The notes beneath the pieces were generated by a model that was given only the letters and a program-made list of their open reading frames with translations, was not told where the DNA came from and ran no database searches. Both the position numbers and the translations under genes were made by a program. A DNA stretch of 64,000 nucleotides from a sulfur-oxidizing endosymbiont of Gigantopelta aegis (lineage in GTDB: Bacteria > Pseudomonadota > Gammaproteobacteria > GRL18): positions 521,001 to 585,000 of the forward strand of contig NZ_JAEHGE010000001.1 of assembly GCF_016097415.1 (NCBI RefSeq), written 5' to 3'. Positions 19,308-27,481 of this stretch are shown one piece after another (the first letter of the stretch is position 1; every line of letters begins with the position of its first letter).

Positions 19308-20687
19308 TTAATAGCTATGAGCACCATGAGCGCCTAGACTAAAAGTGTATTGCAAAAAGAGTTGCTGATCGGTATCTCTATAGGATTGATCATTATTATA
19401 TTGCAGACGAATTCGGCTAAATTCAGAGGGTATCCATTCGATCATGGCACTATAACGTTCAGGTTTATAACCATCACCTTCAAGACCGGCGTCATATAAA
19501 ACCAGTGAGTTTGAGCCACTGCTATGGCTGGAAAGGTGATCATAACGTATGCCAGTACGCCATTGTGAATTGAATTGGTAGATGCCTTGTGTATACCAAC
19601 CTTTTTGATGGCCTTTATAGGTACTTAAATTATTAGATGAAAAACTATCCAAGGCAACATCACCATCTTCTTTTCTATCAAAATATTCAAATTGAAGTTT
19701 CAGATGATTTTTACTCGCGTTTGGAGACCACTTATAAATCAAATCCAGGGCATTAATCTTGCTATCACCAGAAAATAAAGTCGTACCCGTGTTTGTTCTA
19801 TTATTGCTTTCTCGATCATCAACATTATTTGCCTGCCAGTGACTTAAACCAATTTGCCAGCTATTTTGAACATTAAAATCGCCACCCAATTTGACAAATG
19901 TTGTCCAACTACCAACACCTGAATGATTACCTGATGCTGGAAATTGATGACCAGAAAAAAATTCAGTGCCTACATTGATAAATAAATCTGTGGGTGCCGT
20001 ATAACTGATTTGCAGACCATCATCACCATATTGATCACCAAAGAGAGCTCGATAAATTAAGGGGGCATCAGCAAAATCCCAGGCATGAGCATGTTGATTG
20101 TTTAGATAGCCAATATCAGAGAAAAACCGCCCCATTTTTATTGTGAGTCCATCATATAACGCTGAAGTTTGAGCAAAAGCTTCTTCTATGCCAAGCTCTG
20201 TATTTCCATCCTCATCAGCAAAGGACAATGTTATTTTTCCATAAAATAGCTGATCGATATTTGAACTGAGTGTGAGCTCACTTTCTCCCAAACTCAGTCC
20301 TTTTGAAAATAATCCCGCTTCACCGCCCAAAGAATAACCAGTTATATGGTATGCATCAGGATCATTTTTATAATTTGCATAACGACCATCTAAAATTAAA
20401 CTAATTTGTGGGTTAAACACATTATTTGTTATGGTTTCTGTATCGTTATCATTCGCTAATTCAGCTTCTTCAGCCTGTTCCTCAGCCGTTATTAATTTTT
20501 CTTCATTTTGTTGAGATTTTTGTTGAGCTTGATACAACCCTTTTTCAAGTGCTGTAATGCGTTTTTCATAATCACGTTTAAGTGACTCAAGTTGTTGTTT
20601 TAATTGTTCCACTTCAGAGTCGGCAGATACCATACCAGAGGCGCATATAAAGCTACTGGACAACAGTATTAAGCTTAGTTTTTTCAT
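19308..20687 (-). CDS. Outer-membrane porin-like protein of the metal-uptake operon
   Basis: 459 aa with a signal peptide (cleavage after GMVSA). Then comes a coiled coil of about 60 residues (EVEQLKQQLESLKRDYEKRI and following), and a beta-rich domain from VFNPQISLILDGRYANY to the terminal YTFSLGAHGAHSY, ending in an aromatic-rich strand as porins do. Conserved-looking motifs are GRFFSDIGYLNNQHAHAWDF and GDQYGDDGLQISY. The operon position before znuA suggests it lets metal (zinc) through the outer membrane without TonB. A 19-bp near-palindrome, CTGAAAATATATTTTTCAG, lies upstream at 20729-20747. Confidence 0.75.
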   Translation of the reverse strand: MKKLSLILLSSSFICASGMVSADSEVEQLKQQLESLKRDYEKRITALEKGLYQAQQKSQQNEEKLITAEEQAEEAELANDNDTETITNNVFNPQISLILDGRYANYKNDPDAYHITGYSLGGEAGLFSKGLSLGESELTLSSNIDQLFYGKITLSFADEDGNTELGIEEAFAQTSALYDGLTIKMGRFFSDIGYLNNQHAHAWDFADAPLIYRALFGDQYGDDGLQISYTAPTDLFINVGTEFFSGHQFPASGNHSGVGSWTTFVKLGGDFNVQNSWQIGLSHWQANNVDDRESNNRTNTGTTLFSGDSKINALDLIYKWSPNASKNHLKLQFEYFDRKEDGDVALDSFSSNNLSTYKGHQKGWYTQGIYQFNSQWRTGIRYDHLSSHSSGSNSLVLYDAGLEGDGYKPERYSAMIEWIPSEFSRIRLQYNNDQSYRDTDQQLFLQYTFSLGAHGAHSY

Positions 20688-20728
20688 ATTAATTCCATTT
20701 TTTTCTTAAGCCTATGCATTCGAGATAA

Positions 20729-20747
20729 CTGAAAATATATTTTTCAG
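20729..20747. promoter_or_regulatory. Near-perfect palindrome upstream of the porin-znuAB operon
   Basis: CTGAAAATATATTTTTCAG, a dyad about 42 bp before the porin start. It could be an operator for a metal repressor, though it does not clearly match a textbook Zur box. Confidence 0.25.
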
Positions 20748-20884
20748 GTAAATTCAGAGCTAAAGAAAATAAGTAAAAACCATCAAAATAGATTATTCAT
20801 CAAGAATGAAATAGTTTTTGAGAGTAAGAACTCAGATTAAATTTGTATTGCAAAAATAATCTATAAGTTATTAAAGTAATGGAC

Positions 20885-21199
20885 TTAAATAAAAAAAGGA
20901 GGTGCTCGGGTAGAGTAATATTTTCTGAGGGGGATAATGATACTATTGACCTGGGCGATAAGAATGGCTTCAAAATATCTTTCAGGTAATTCGAGTTGTA
21001 TGGTCGGAATTATTAATGCAGGAGAGGCATCGGCTGTTTGAAATGTAAGGCAATAATCATTATGAACATGAAAGAAATGTTCTGTTGAATGTTCCAGAAT
21101 AACAAACTGTGAAACAAGCAATAACATGACAATCAAATTATTCAATTTATTTAACCATAGTCGGTTTAATATTTGAAATGTGTTAATTTGAATGCTCAT
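20885..21199 (-). CDS. Small membrane protein with His/Cys cluster, probably metal-regulon associated
   Basis: 104 aa. A hydrophobic segment (LIVMLLLVSQFVILEHS) is followed by HSTEHFFHVHNDYCLTFQ, with five His and one Cys in 14 residues, and a tail ending STRAPPFFI. Small proteins with an N-terminal helix, an H/C cluster and an RAPP-like end are common next to zinc or copper uptake genes in proteobacteria. It lies directly upstream of the porin-znuAB genes on the same strand. Function unknown; a metal-binding or regulatory role is inferred from the cluster and neighbours only. Confidence 0.6.
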   Translation of the reverse strand: MSIQINTFQILNRLWLNKLNNLIVMLLLVSQFVILEHSTEHFFHVHNDYCLTFQTADASPALIIPTIQLELPERYFEAILIAQVNSIIIPLRKYYSTRAPPFFI

Positions 21200-21430
21200 T
21201 AGTTCAGGACTGTTACCAGAGAATGAATATCCGGCAGATTATATAGTGATATCCTATTAAAAACAAATAGAAATTATAAGCGGGTGTAAATCTATCTGTG
21301 TAATTGCCCGCTAAATATAAGGAATTATTATCCATTACCGCTAATTTATATTTCTGCTGCAACTATTCAGCATAATTCACGTGCTAGGTTGATACTTTAC
21401 AATACGCCTAGCCTAATAGTTACCCTCTCT

Positions 21431-22315
21431 TCAAGTATTCCAAATCCTCGGAATATGAGCATCCTGTTCCATAATAGCGGGACGGATAAGTTGCCAGACT
21501 TGGATAAAACAAGCTCGGGCATACTCTGCCTGCTCACCAAGAAAACGACAAATCAATACATCTTCTTTAAGCGTTGCACTGATATGCCCCTTAATAGGGT
21601 CTTCAGCGCTGGACAATTGTTCAAATAAGCCCTGCACGGCTTTAAGCTGATCACGACTGCAATTGGTCGCCACTAGAGTGGCCGTCAAAGTCCAGGAAGC
21701 CATTCCCCATTGTTCTTTAAGCATTGCAGACTGCCCCTTGATTTGACAACGTTCAATAAACAAGGGCTTATCATCACGCCAGAGTTCAAAATGTTGTCGA
21801 CATTCACCCGACACATAAGGTTCTGCACTGGCCTTGCGTCCCAGACAGAGCATTTCCCAGCCAATAAAACGTGCCCCTTTTGCTAGGGTGATCAGGGTTT
21901 TTAGCTGAACTTTACTGTCATTAAATAACAAAGTTTCCTGCGGCAACCATTCGAGAAAAGCAGATTTTTCCACATGCAGCGTTTGTGTCAGTGAGGCAAA
22001 TTGCCCAGCAGAGCGATAAAATTTACCGGCTGCCGGTGTGGTGATCAATGCATGAGCTGAGTGCTGTATACGCGCATCAATTTTAAGTTGATCACCATGA
22101 ACAACACCACCGGGAGGATGCAGTAAATAAACATGACAGATCTGAGGCGATTCTGGATAAAATGGTTTTTGCACCATGAGAGGTCCAAAATGAAGATTTT
22201 TACTTAAAACAGTTTTATTATTTTTTGCAGTAAAGACTAATTCTAAAGATGCCAGCCATTTTTTGGGTGGCGCTGTCATTGATTGTCTGGAAAGAACGGT
22301 ATTTTGCATATTCAT
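21431..22315 (-). CDS. ureD: Urease accessory protein UreD (UreH)
   Basis: Scaffold that binds the urease apoenzyme and receives UreF and UreG during nickel insertion, 294 aa, normal length. Motifs: VYLLHPPGGVVHGDQLKID, LITTPAAGKFYRS, and FLEWLPQETLLFNDSKV, all diagnostic. It is displaced about 7.4 kb from ureA; the intervening DNA holds the IS1595-split gene, SulP and the zinc-type uptake operon. Its own promoter must lie in 22316-22567, shared with the divergent cold-shock-domain gene. Confidence 0.95.
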   Translation of the reverse strand: MNMQNTVLSRQSMTAPPKKWLASLELVFTAKNNKTVLSKNLHFGPLMVQKPFYPESPQICHVYLLHPPGGVVHGDQLKIDARIQHSAHALITTPAAGKFYRSAGQFASLTQTLHVEKSAFLEWLPQETLLFNDSKVQLKTLITLAKGARFIGWEMLCLGRKASAEPYVSGECRQHFELWRDDKPLFIERCQIKGQSAMLKEQWGMASWTLTATLVATNCSRDQLKAVQGLFEQLSSAEDPIKGHISATLKEDVLICRFLGEQAEYARACFIQVWQLIRPAIMEQDAHIPRIWNT

Positions 22316-22567
22316 TTTAAGAGTATAAATCTTTATCCAAAAAGAGTGTAGCCATTAATTTATTTCGGCACATTTTGGCACTATGGCACAAATAAACATT
22401 TTATGGCATGGTGAAATTGTCCCTTATAAAGAGTAATACAAACAGGTGTCTTGTAAAAAGAAATAGTTTTTTTGGCTTAAAATTTGACAAAAGCTCTAAA
22501 ATTGATAAATTAGGCTATTAATTACCACTTTTCTAGTTTTATTTATTGATATTTAAGAGTTTTATAT

Positions 22568-23020
22568 ATGTTTAATACAAAAAATCTATTCGTTCTATGC
22601 ATTGCCACTGTTTTAGCTACCGCTTTAAGCCTCAGTTTAGTTAGCGTTTTACCGCTCTCACAAATCACCTTTCTCTTGTTGAATGGCTTTTTTGCCATCG
22701 TCATTATGCTCTTACTACAAAGTATAAAAATGACCGCTATCAGCCAGTTTTTTGCTGCCCGCAAAACCAAGAAAGCCGCAACTCCGAAAGCCCCTAAGCA
22801 AAGTACTGATCCAAACCGTGAAAGCGGTACGGTGAAATGGTTTGACAGCAATAAAGGTTATGGCTTCATTACCCGCTCCATGGGCGAGGACATCTTTGTC
22901 CATTTCCGCTCCATCAAAGGCAATGGCTATCGTTCTCTTTATGAAGGTCAGGCCGTAGAATTTCTCGTTACCGAAGGTAGCAAAGGCCCTCAGGCGGAAG
23001 ATATACAAATCGTTAGCTAG
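22568..23020 (+). CDS. Membrane-anchored cold-shock-domain protein
   Basis: 150 aa. Two hydrophobic helices (residues about 7-28 and 33-50) precede a basic linker ([16 protein letters not shown]). A complete cold-shock domain follows at 85-150: [17 protein letters not shown] with the RNP1-like KGYGFI, and [10 protein letters not shown] with the RNP2 motif. Ordinary CspA proteins are about 70 aa and soluble; this architecture tethers a nucleic-acid-binding fold to the inner membrane. It probably binds RNA or single-stranded DNA at the membrane. Confidence 0.85.
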   Translation: MFNTKNLFVLCIATVLATALSLSLVSVLPLSQITFLLLNGFFAIVIMLLLQSIKMTAISQFFAARKTKKAATPKAPKQSTDPNRESGTVKWFDSNKGYGFITRSMGEDIFVHFRSIKGNGYRSLYEGQAVEFLVTEGSKGPQAEDIQIVS

Positions 23021-23047
23021 TTCCCCTTCTGCTTTTTACAAATTCTT

Positions 23048-23095
23048 TATAATGGAACGAGTAAAAGGCTCGGGTGGGCACTATTGCCACCCGCA
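23048..23095 (+). promoter_or_regulatory. Promoter and hairpin before the 11-residue-repeat gene
   Basis: A consensus -10 hexamer TATAAT at 23048-23053 is followed at 23074-23095 by a hairpin (GGGTGGGCA / TGCCACCC around CTAT). The hairpin may end the cold-shock gene's transcript or lie in the leader of the next gene. No good -35 box is visible. Confidence 0.4.
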
Positions 23096-23120
23096 GTATA
23101 ACTAACGATAGGAAACTGCT

Positions 23121-23522
23121 ATGAAATACTATATATTTGCCGCTTTTTTAATGTTTAACTCCACTCATTTGTTAGCCTCTGACGATAGTGCCGTAGCGCC
23201 AGAAAAAAGCACTTGGAATGAAGTCGGTGAAGATGTTAAAAGCACATCGGGCAAGGCTTGGAGTGCCACAAAAGAAACCTCAGGTGAAGTCTGGGAAGCG
23301 ACCAAAGAAGGCTCTAGCGAAGCTTGGGATGCCACTAAAAAAGGTTCGTCAAAAGCCTGGAAAGCCACCAAAGAGGGTTCGAGTGAAGCTTGGGATGCCA
23401 CTAAACACGGCTCTAAAGAAGCATGGCATGCAACCAAAGAAGGCTCAAGTGATGCTTGGGATGCCACCAAGAAGTATTCCAATGAAACCTGGGATAAAGC
23501 CAAGCATGCTGTTTCTGATTAA
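23121..23522 (+). CDS. Secreted 11-residue-repeat (LEA-like) protein
   Basis: 133 aa. A signal peptide (FAAFLMFNSTHLLA) is followed by about nine tandem 11-residue repeats on the pattern EAWDATKEGSS, e.g. SEAWDATKKGSSKAWKATKE. This periodicity resembles group 3 late-embryogenesis-abundant proteins, which form amphipathic helices on drying. Each repeat carries one Trp and one Lys pair. The repeats are encoded by 33-bp units and may recombine. Likely a periplasmic stress-protective or structural protein; function inferred from the repeat only. Confidence 0.75.
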   Translation: MKYYIFAAFLMFNSTHLLASDDSAVAPEKSTWNEVGEDVKSTSGKAWSATKETSGEVWEATKEGSSEAWDATKKGSSKAWKATKEGSSEAWDATKHGSKEAWHATKEGSSDAWDATKKYSNETWDKAKHAVSD

Positions 23523-23544
23523 TATAGAAGGGGTCGGAGCCAAA

Positions 23545-23582
23545 CTTTCAGCGTGGGCATAAAAAACGTGCCTACCCTACAT
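23545..23582. repeat. GTGGGCA hairpin repeat, copy R1
   Basis: CTTTCAGCGTGGGCATAAAA then CGTGCCTACCCTAC. The same unit occurs at 43647-43686, 46729-46765 and twice, inverted, at 52092-52186. It folds as a short hairpin and is always intergenic. Confidence 0.75.
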
Positions 23583-23727
23583 CCTAAGATAAACTGAAAT
23601 CTTGTTAATCGTTTAGTTTAATCCCCCACCTTATTTTTCAATACTGATAAAAAATAAGCAGCTTGGTTCATAGAATTTGCTAAAAAGTTCAGCTGAATTA
23701 TATAAAAACACCTCTTTTTATTAATAA

Positions 23728-23764
23728 TTGCACAAAATGTCATTTTATTTGCACAAATAGTCAA
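23728..23764 (+). promoter_or_regulatory. Two direct 16-bp repeats with a 21-bp period (site A)
   Basis: TTGCACAAAATGTCAT at 23728-23743 and TTGCACAAATAGTCAA at 23749-23764, 13 of 16 identical and exactly two helical turns apart. The same arrangement recurs, inverted, at 32776-32812. Direct half-sites at 21 bp are typical of AraC-family operators, and an AraC regulator gene starts about 280 bp away. A -10-like TATACT follows at about 23786. Confidence 0.5.
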
Positions 23765-24046
23765 GAATATATTCTTAATTGGCTTATACTAAACCCATAA
23801 ATAAGAAGAAAAAAAATAATAATAACAAAAAAAAGCACACAACTTTAGGGGGCGTAATTTAAGTCGCAATTCACTTGACCTGAGCATTTTGAGATTTTTT
23901 CACTATGTGCGATTTGTTTACCCCTAACTATATTCCTTATCTAATATGCCACGAACTTATAATTTTATAAGCAAGGGCATATTATTTCCCTTGTTAACTC
24001 CCAACAACTGTTAACTTCCAACAGTACTTCAACCTTTTCTTAGGCG

Positions 24047-25048
24047 CTAGCTTTTCTTGAATTGTCCCGGTGAAATCCCTGTCCAACGTTTAAAGGCTCT
24101 GGAAAAAGAACTCACTTCTGAAAAACCTAATAAGAAAGCAATCTCGCTTAAACATAAATGTTGTTCATTAAGATAATCTCGTGCCAAGGTTGAACGAATT
24201 TCATCCAATATACTTTTAAAACGCACATTTTCATCTGCCAGTTTGAGCTGCAATTTACGCTTACTCATATTGAGCAAGCCCGCTATATCTTCTTCAGTAA
24301 TTTTACCGCAAGAGAGTTGCTCAATAATGACACTTTTGACCTGCGAAACAATATTGTCTGTTTCCAATTGACTCAATGTTTTGATAATCGATTGATCCAT
24401 CATTTCGGCAAAAATAGGGTTGGCACTGGGCAAGTTTTTTCTAATGTCTTTCAGACCAAATGAAATACTATCCATAGAAGCCGCAAATTCAGGCTCACAA
24501 TTAAACACATCTCGATATTTTTCTAATTTATCGGGTGCGGGATGGACAAAGGAAACTGACTGTACTTCCAGAGTATTACCAAAATTCATGCGACTCATGC
24601 AGAGCAAAGTACTGAGAATAGATTCTGAACGTGCCTGAAAGGCCGGGTTTTGCTTGGAATATCGAATAGACACCTTATAAAGGCTTTCACTCATGTCAAT
24701 ATCCACTTCATAGGCATTGGTGACGATGTGTTGAAAACGACTAAGACGATGAAAGGCACGTTCTAAGGTCGCACTGGCTAACCAGGCATAGCCTAAGGCA
24801 CCCATTTGTGACGGGTGCCAGGTGTCTCGGCCAGAACTAAGTCCTAAGCAAGGTTCTTTGATAATATTCTGCGCGTGATGCCATAGGGCAATTTCAATAT
24901 AGGCATGACAGCGCTTAGAGCTGTCCTGAAGATCAGCTTCATACAAGCCAAAATTTTCAAAAATCGGACTCGGATCGACATTAAATTTTTCCATTACATG
25001 CCACACCGCGTTTAGGGTGGGCACATAAAAGTGATCAAGCTCTGACAA
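24047..25048 (-). CDS. AraC-family transcriptional regulator
   Basis: 333 aa. The N-terminal arabinose-binding-type domain (residues about 20-205) contains PCLGLSSGRDTWHPSQMGAL, as in OruR/ArgR-like regulators. The C-terminal double helix-turn-helix (about 235-333) contains ITEEDIAGLLNMSKRKLQLK and LCLSEIAFLLGFSEVSSFSR then FKRWTGISPGQFKKS. It is encoded divergently from the pst operon, 287 bp away, but nothing links it to phosphate. Direct repeats at 23728 and 32776 are candidate targets. Confidence 0.92.
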   Translation of the reverse strand: MSELDHFYVPTLNAVWHVMEKFNVDPSPIFENFGLYEADLQDSSKRCHAYIEIALWHHAQNIIKEPCLGLSSGRDTWHPSQMGALGYAWLASATLERAFHRLSRFQHIVTNAYEVDIDMSESLYKVSIRYSKQNPAFQARSESILSTLLCMSRMNFGNTLEVQSVSFVHPAPDKLEKYRDVFNCEPEFAASMDSISFGLKDIRKNLPSANPIFAEMMDQSIIKTLSQLETDNIVSQVKSVIIEQLSCGKITEEDIAGLLNMSKRKLQLKLADENVRFKSILDEIRSTLARDYLNEQHLCLSEIAFLLGFSEVSSFSRAFKRWTGISPGQFKKS

Positions 25049-25270
25049 ATTATCGCCTCAAGAAAATATTAACTTGGTCACAGTATAGAGGTATTTTTGT
25101 ATTTTTTTAAGCAGTTTCTTCACTTAGCCTATCATTTTAGCGCCGCATTTAAGTTCTGTTTTCCATGCAAACTGACACATTTCATATTTATGTCATAATA
25201 CCTACGGTGTATCTAAAATATTCTGGGCAATTCCGTCACTCTAAGCTCTCAGTAATTCTTTTATGACATA

Positions 25271-25302
25271 TTGTCACATAGCTGTCATATTCATCCTATA
25301 AG
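25271..25302 (+). promoter_or_regulatory. Pho box and promoter of the pst operon
   Basis: Two 11-bp direct units, TTGTCACATAG (25271-25281) and CTGTCATATTC (25282-25292), match the PhoB consensus CTGTCATA repeat. A -10-like TATAAG follows at 25297-25302 at the expected distance. Further TGTCATA and TGACATA words lie upstream at about 25190-25200 and 25262-25270. PhoB activation under phosphate limitation is predicted. Confidence 0.8.
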
Positions 25303-25335
25303 ATGCTCCTAATATTAAATTATAGGTGAAAAAAA

Positions 25336-26406
25336 ATGATAGTTAAAAAATCAGCGCTGTCCCTATTAGCTACAACCGCTATTATGGTCAGTTCAATCAA
25401 TATGGTTCAAGCTCGTGATCAAATACGCATCGTTGGTTCTTCAACTGTGTATCCTTTTTCCAGTTCAGTTGCAGAAGAATTTGGAGCAACTAGCAAAAAT
25501 CCTACCCCAGTCGTTGAATCAACAGGTTCTGGCGGCGGTATGAAGTTGTTTTGTAAGGGCAATGGCCTAAACACACCCGACATTACCAATGCTTCACGTC
25601 GTATGAAAAGCAAAGAATTTAACATGTGTGAAAAAAATGGCGTGACTGATATTACCGAAGCAGTCATCGGTTTTGATGGCATCGCTATCGCACAAAACAA
25701 AAACAATAAAAGCTTAGAACTATCTAAAAAGCACCTGCTATTAGCCGTGGCTGAAGAAGTTCCTTCTAAAGATGGTAAGAGCCTGGTTAAAAACCCCTAT
25801 AAGCGTTGGAATCAAATTGATTCAAACCTACCTGATAGAGAAATCATTATCTATGGTCCACCAACCAGTTCAGGTACTCGTGATGCTTTTGAAGACATGA
25901 TCATGAAAGGTCAAACTAAGAAGATGGATGTTTATACTTCTTTGTATAAGAAAGACAAAAAGAAAAACAAAGGCTATAAAAAATACCATAAAGTCAGACA
26001 AGATGGCGTTTATGTTCCATCTGGTGAAAATGATAACCTTATTGTGCAAAAGCTCAGCAAAAATCCAGCAGCGATTGGCATCTTTGGCTATAGCTTCCTG
26101 ATTGAGAACGATGATAAAGTGTCTGCCGCAAAAATCAATGGCATCGTACCCACACCTGAGACAATTTCGAGTGGCAAGTACCCCATTTCACGTTCATTAT
26201 TCTTCTACACCAAGAACTCACATAGAAAAGACGTACCAGCAATGGATCAATATGTCGCTATGTTCATGAAAGAAGACATGATTGGACCTGAAGGCATCTT
26301 AAGTGAAATTGGCTTAATTCCATTACCTGATGATAGCCGCACTAAAATCAGAGCCAGTGTTGCTAAATATACTAAATTAACTTTGGATGATTTAAGCAAA
26401 AAATAA
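25336..26406 (+). CDS. pstS: Phosphate ABC transporter substrate-binding protein PstS
   Basis: 356 aa with a signal peptide (LLATTAIMVSSINMVQA). The mature protein begins RDQIRIVGSSTVYPFSSSVA, and the phosphate-binding segments VESTGSGGGMKLFCKG and YGPPTSSGTRDAFEDM are evident. AGGTGA stands eight bases before the ATG. First gene of pstSCAB-phoU, with a Pho box upstream. A strong hairpin after the stop may reduce read-through so that PstS is made in excess. Confidence 0.95.
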   Translation: MIVKKSALSLLATTAIMVSSINMVQARDQIRIVGSSTVYPFSSSVAEEFGATSKNPTPVVESTGSGGGMKLFCKGNGLNTPDITNASRRMKSKEFNMCEKNGVTDITEAVIGFDGIAIAQNKNNKSLELSKKHLLLAVAEEVPSKDGKSLVKNPYKRWNQIDSNLPDREIIIYGPPTSSGTRDAFEDMIMKGQTKKMDVYTSLYKKDKKKNKGYKKYHKVRQDGVYVPSGENDNLIVQKLSKNPAAIGIFGYSFLIENDDKVSAAKINGIVPTPETISSGKYPISRSLFFYTKNSHRKDVPAMDQYVAMFMKEDMIGPEGILSEIGLIPLPDDSRTKIRASVAKYTKLTLDDLSKK

Positions 26407-26432
26407 ACCTTAGATGTTGCTATGGGTTGTTT

Positions 26433-26464
26433 GGCAAAGTATACCTTCTTAGGTGTACTTTGCC
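26433..26464 (+). terminator. Hairpin between pstS and pstC (attenuator-like)
   Basis: GGCAAAGTATACC, loop TTCTTA, GGTGTACTTTGCC: a 13-bp stem with one mismatch. No U run follows, so it is more likely a partial terminator or an RNA-stabilising stem that lowers expression of pstCAB relative to pstS. Confidence 0.6.
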
Positions 26465-26528
26465 CGTTCTAAATGAGTAAAATTCAGTCATATTTCTATG
26501 TTGTTATTTCTACTCTCCGGGGTATCTA

Positions 26529-27458
26529 TTGAAAGCTTTTGAATCAAAAAAAATACATAATGAGATTAAAGAACGCATCATCAAGTTCCTGTTAATCGCA
26601 GCTGCCACTGTCTCCATTTTAACGACCTTTGGCGTATTATTTTCTATTCTCTTTGAAGCCATTGAATTTTTTCAAATGAAAAGTTTCTGGTATTTTATCA
26701 GTGGCACAGAATGGTCTCCTGGTGTTGCTGATAGTAAATTTGGTGCCTTACCTATTTTTGCCGGCACCTTCATGATCACCTTCATTGCCATGTTTGTTGC
26801 CCTACCCATTGGCTTAGGCAGTGCCATCTTTATGAGTGAATATGCCTCCCCTAAACTCCGTGGTCGCTTAAAACCACTCTTGGAAATACTGGCCGGCATA
26901 CCGACCGTTGTTTATGGTTTTTTTGCCGCCATCACTGTAGCCCCCTTTATTGTTAATTTCTTTGCCCTGCTCGGTATCCACGCCTCATTTAATAGTGCTT
27001 TGGCCAGTGGTGTCGTGATGGGCATTATGATCATCCCCATTATTTCATCCTTAAGTGATGACGTTATTCGAGCCGTACCCGACTCACAACGTAAAGCCTC
27101 TTTAGCACTGGGTATGACCATGAGCGAAACCATTAAGGCGATTGTGATTCCATCCGCCTTACCCGGTATTATTTCTGCCACTCTCTTAGGCTTGTCTAAG
27201 GCGTTGGGCGAAACCATGATCGTGGTGATGGCTGCTGGCCTACGTCCCAACCTATCCTGGAATATGCTCGAAGATATGACCACTGTCACCGTACGTATTG
27301 TCGATGCACTGGTCGGTGATCATGAATTTAATTCACCCGACACTTTATCAGCCTTTGCTTTAGGTTTGATCCTGTTTGTCTTTACCTTAGTTTTAAATAT
27401 TATTTCTGTCGCCCTGATCCGTAAGTTTAAAGAAAAATATAAAATTAATACCTTATAA
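26529..27458 (+). CDS. pstC: Phosphate ABC transporter permease PstC
   Basis: Inner-membrane permease, 309 aa, about six helices. It contains FWYFISGTEWSPGVADSKFG, typical of PstC, and the inner-membrane signature DVIRAVPDSQRKASLALGMT with the EAA-like loop ALPGIISATLLGLSKALGET. The start is TTG at 26529; no in-frame ATG exists before residue 50. It lies 23 bp before pstA. Confidence 0.94.
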   Translation: MKAFESKKIHNEIKERIIKFLLIAAATVSILTTFGVLFSILFEAIEFFQMKSFWYFISGTEWSPGVADSKFGALPIFAGTFMITFIAMFVALPIGLGSAIFMSEYASPKLRGRLKPLLEILAGIPTVVYGFFAAITVAPFIVNFFALLGIHASFNSALASGVVMGIMIIPIISSLSDDVIRAVPDSQRKASLALGMTMSETIKAIVIPSALPGIISATLLGLSKALGETMIVVMAAGLRPNLSWNMLEDMTTVTVRIVDALVGDHEFNSPDTLSAFALGLILFVFTLVLNIISVALIRKFKEKYKINTL

Positions 27459-27481
27459 AAATTAATTGAAAAATAGTCATA

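Larger units (their letters stand above)
23523..24046. other. Intergenic region with dispersed repeat and paired direct repeats
   Basis: 524 bp between two convergent genes. It holds one copy of the GTGGGCA-type repeat (23545-23582) and two 16-bp direct repeats at 23728-23764, followed by a TATACT at about 23786. No protein gene longer than 21 codons is plausible after that putative promoter, so a small RNA or a vanished gene may be present. Confidence 0.5.

Noticed and set aside
23165-23503. Long antisense open frame opposite the 11-residue-repeat gene
   Set aside because: Its repeats simply mirror the 33-bp units of the sense gene, which has the signal peptide and ribosome context.
23121-23522. 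The 33-bp repeats as a CRISPR array
   Set aside because: Repeats are contiguous without spacers and encode a regular protein with a signal peptide.
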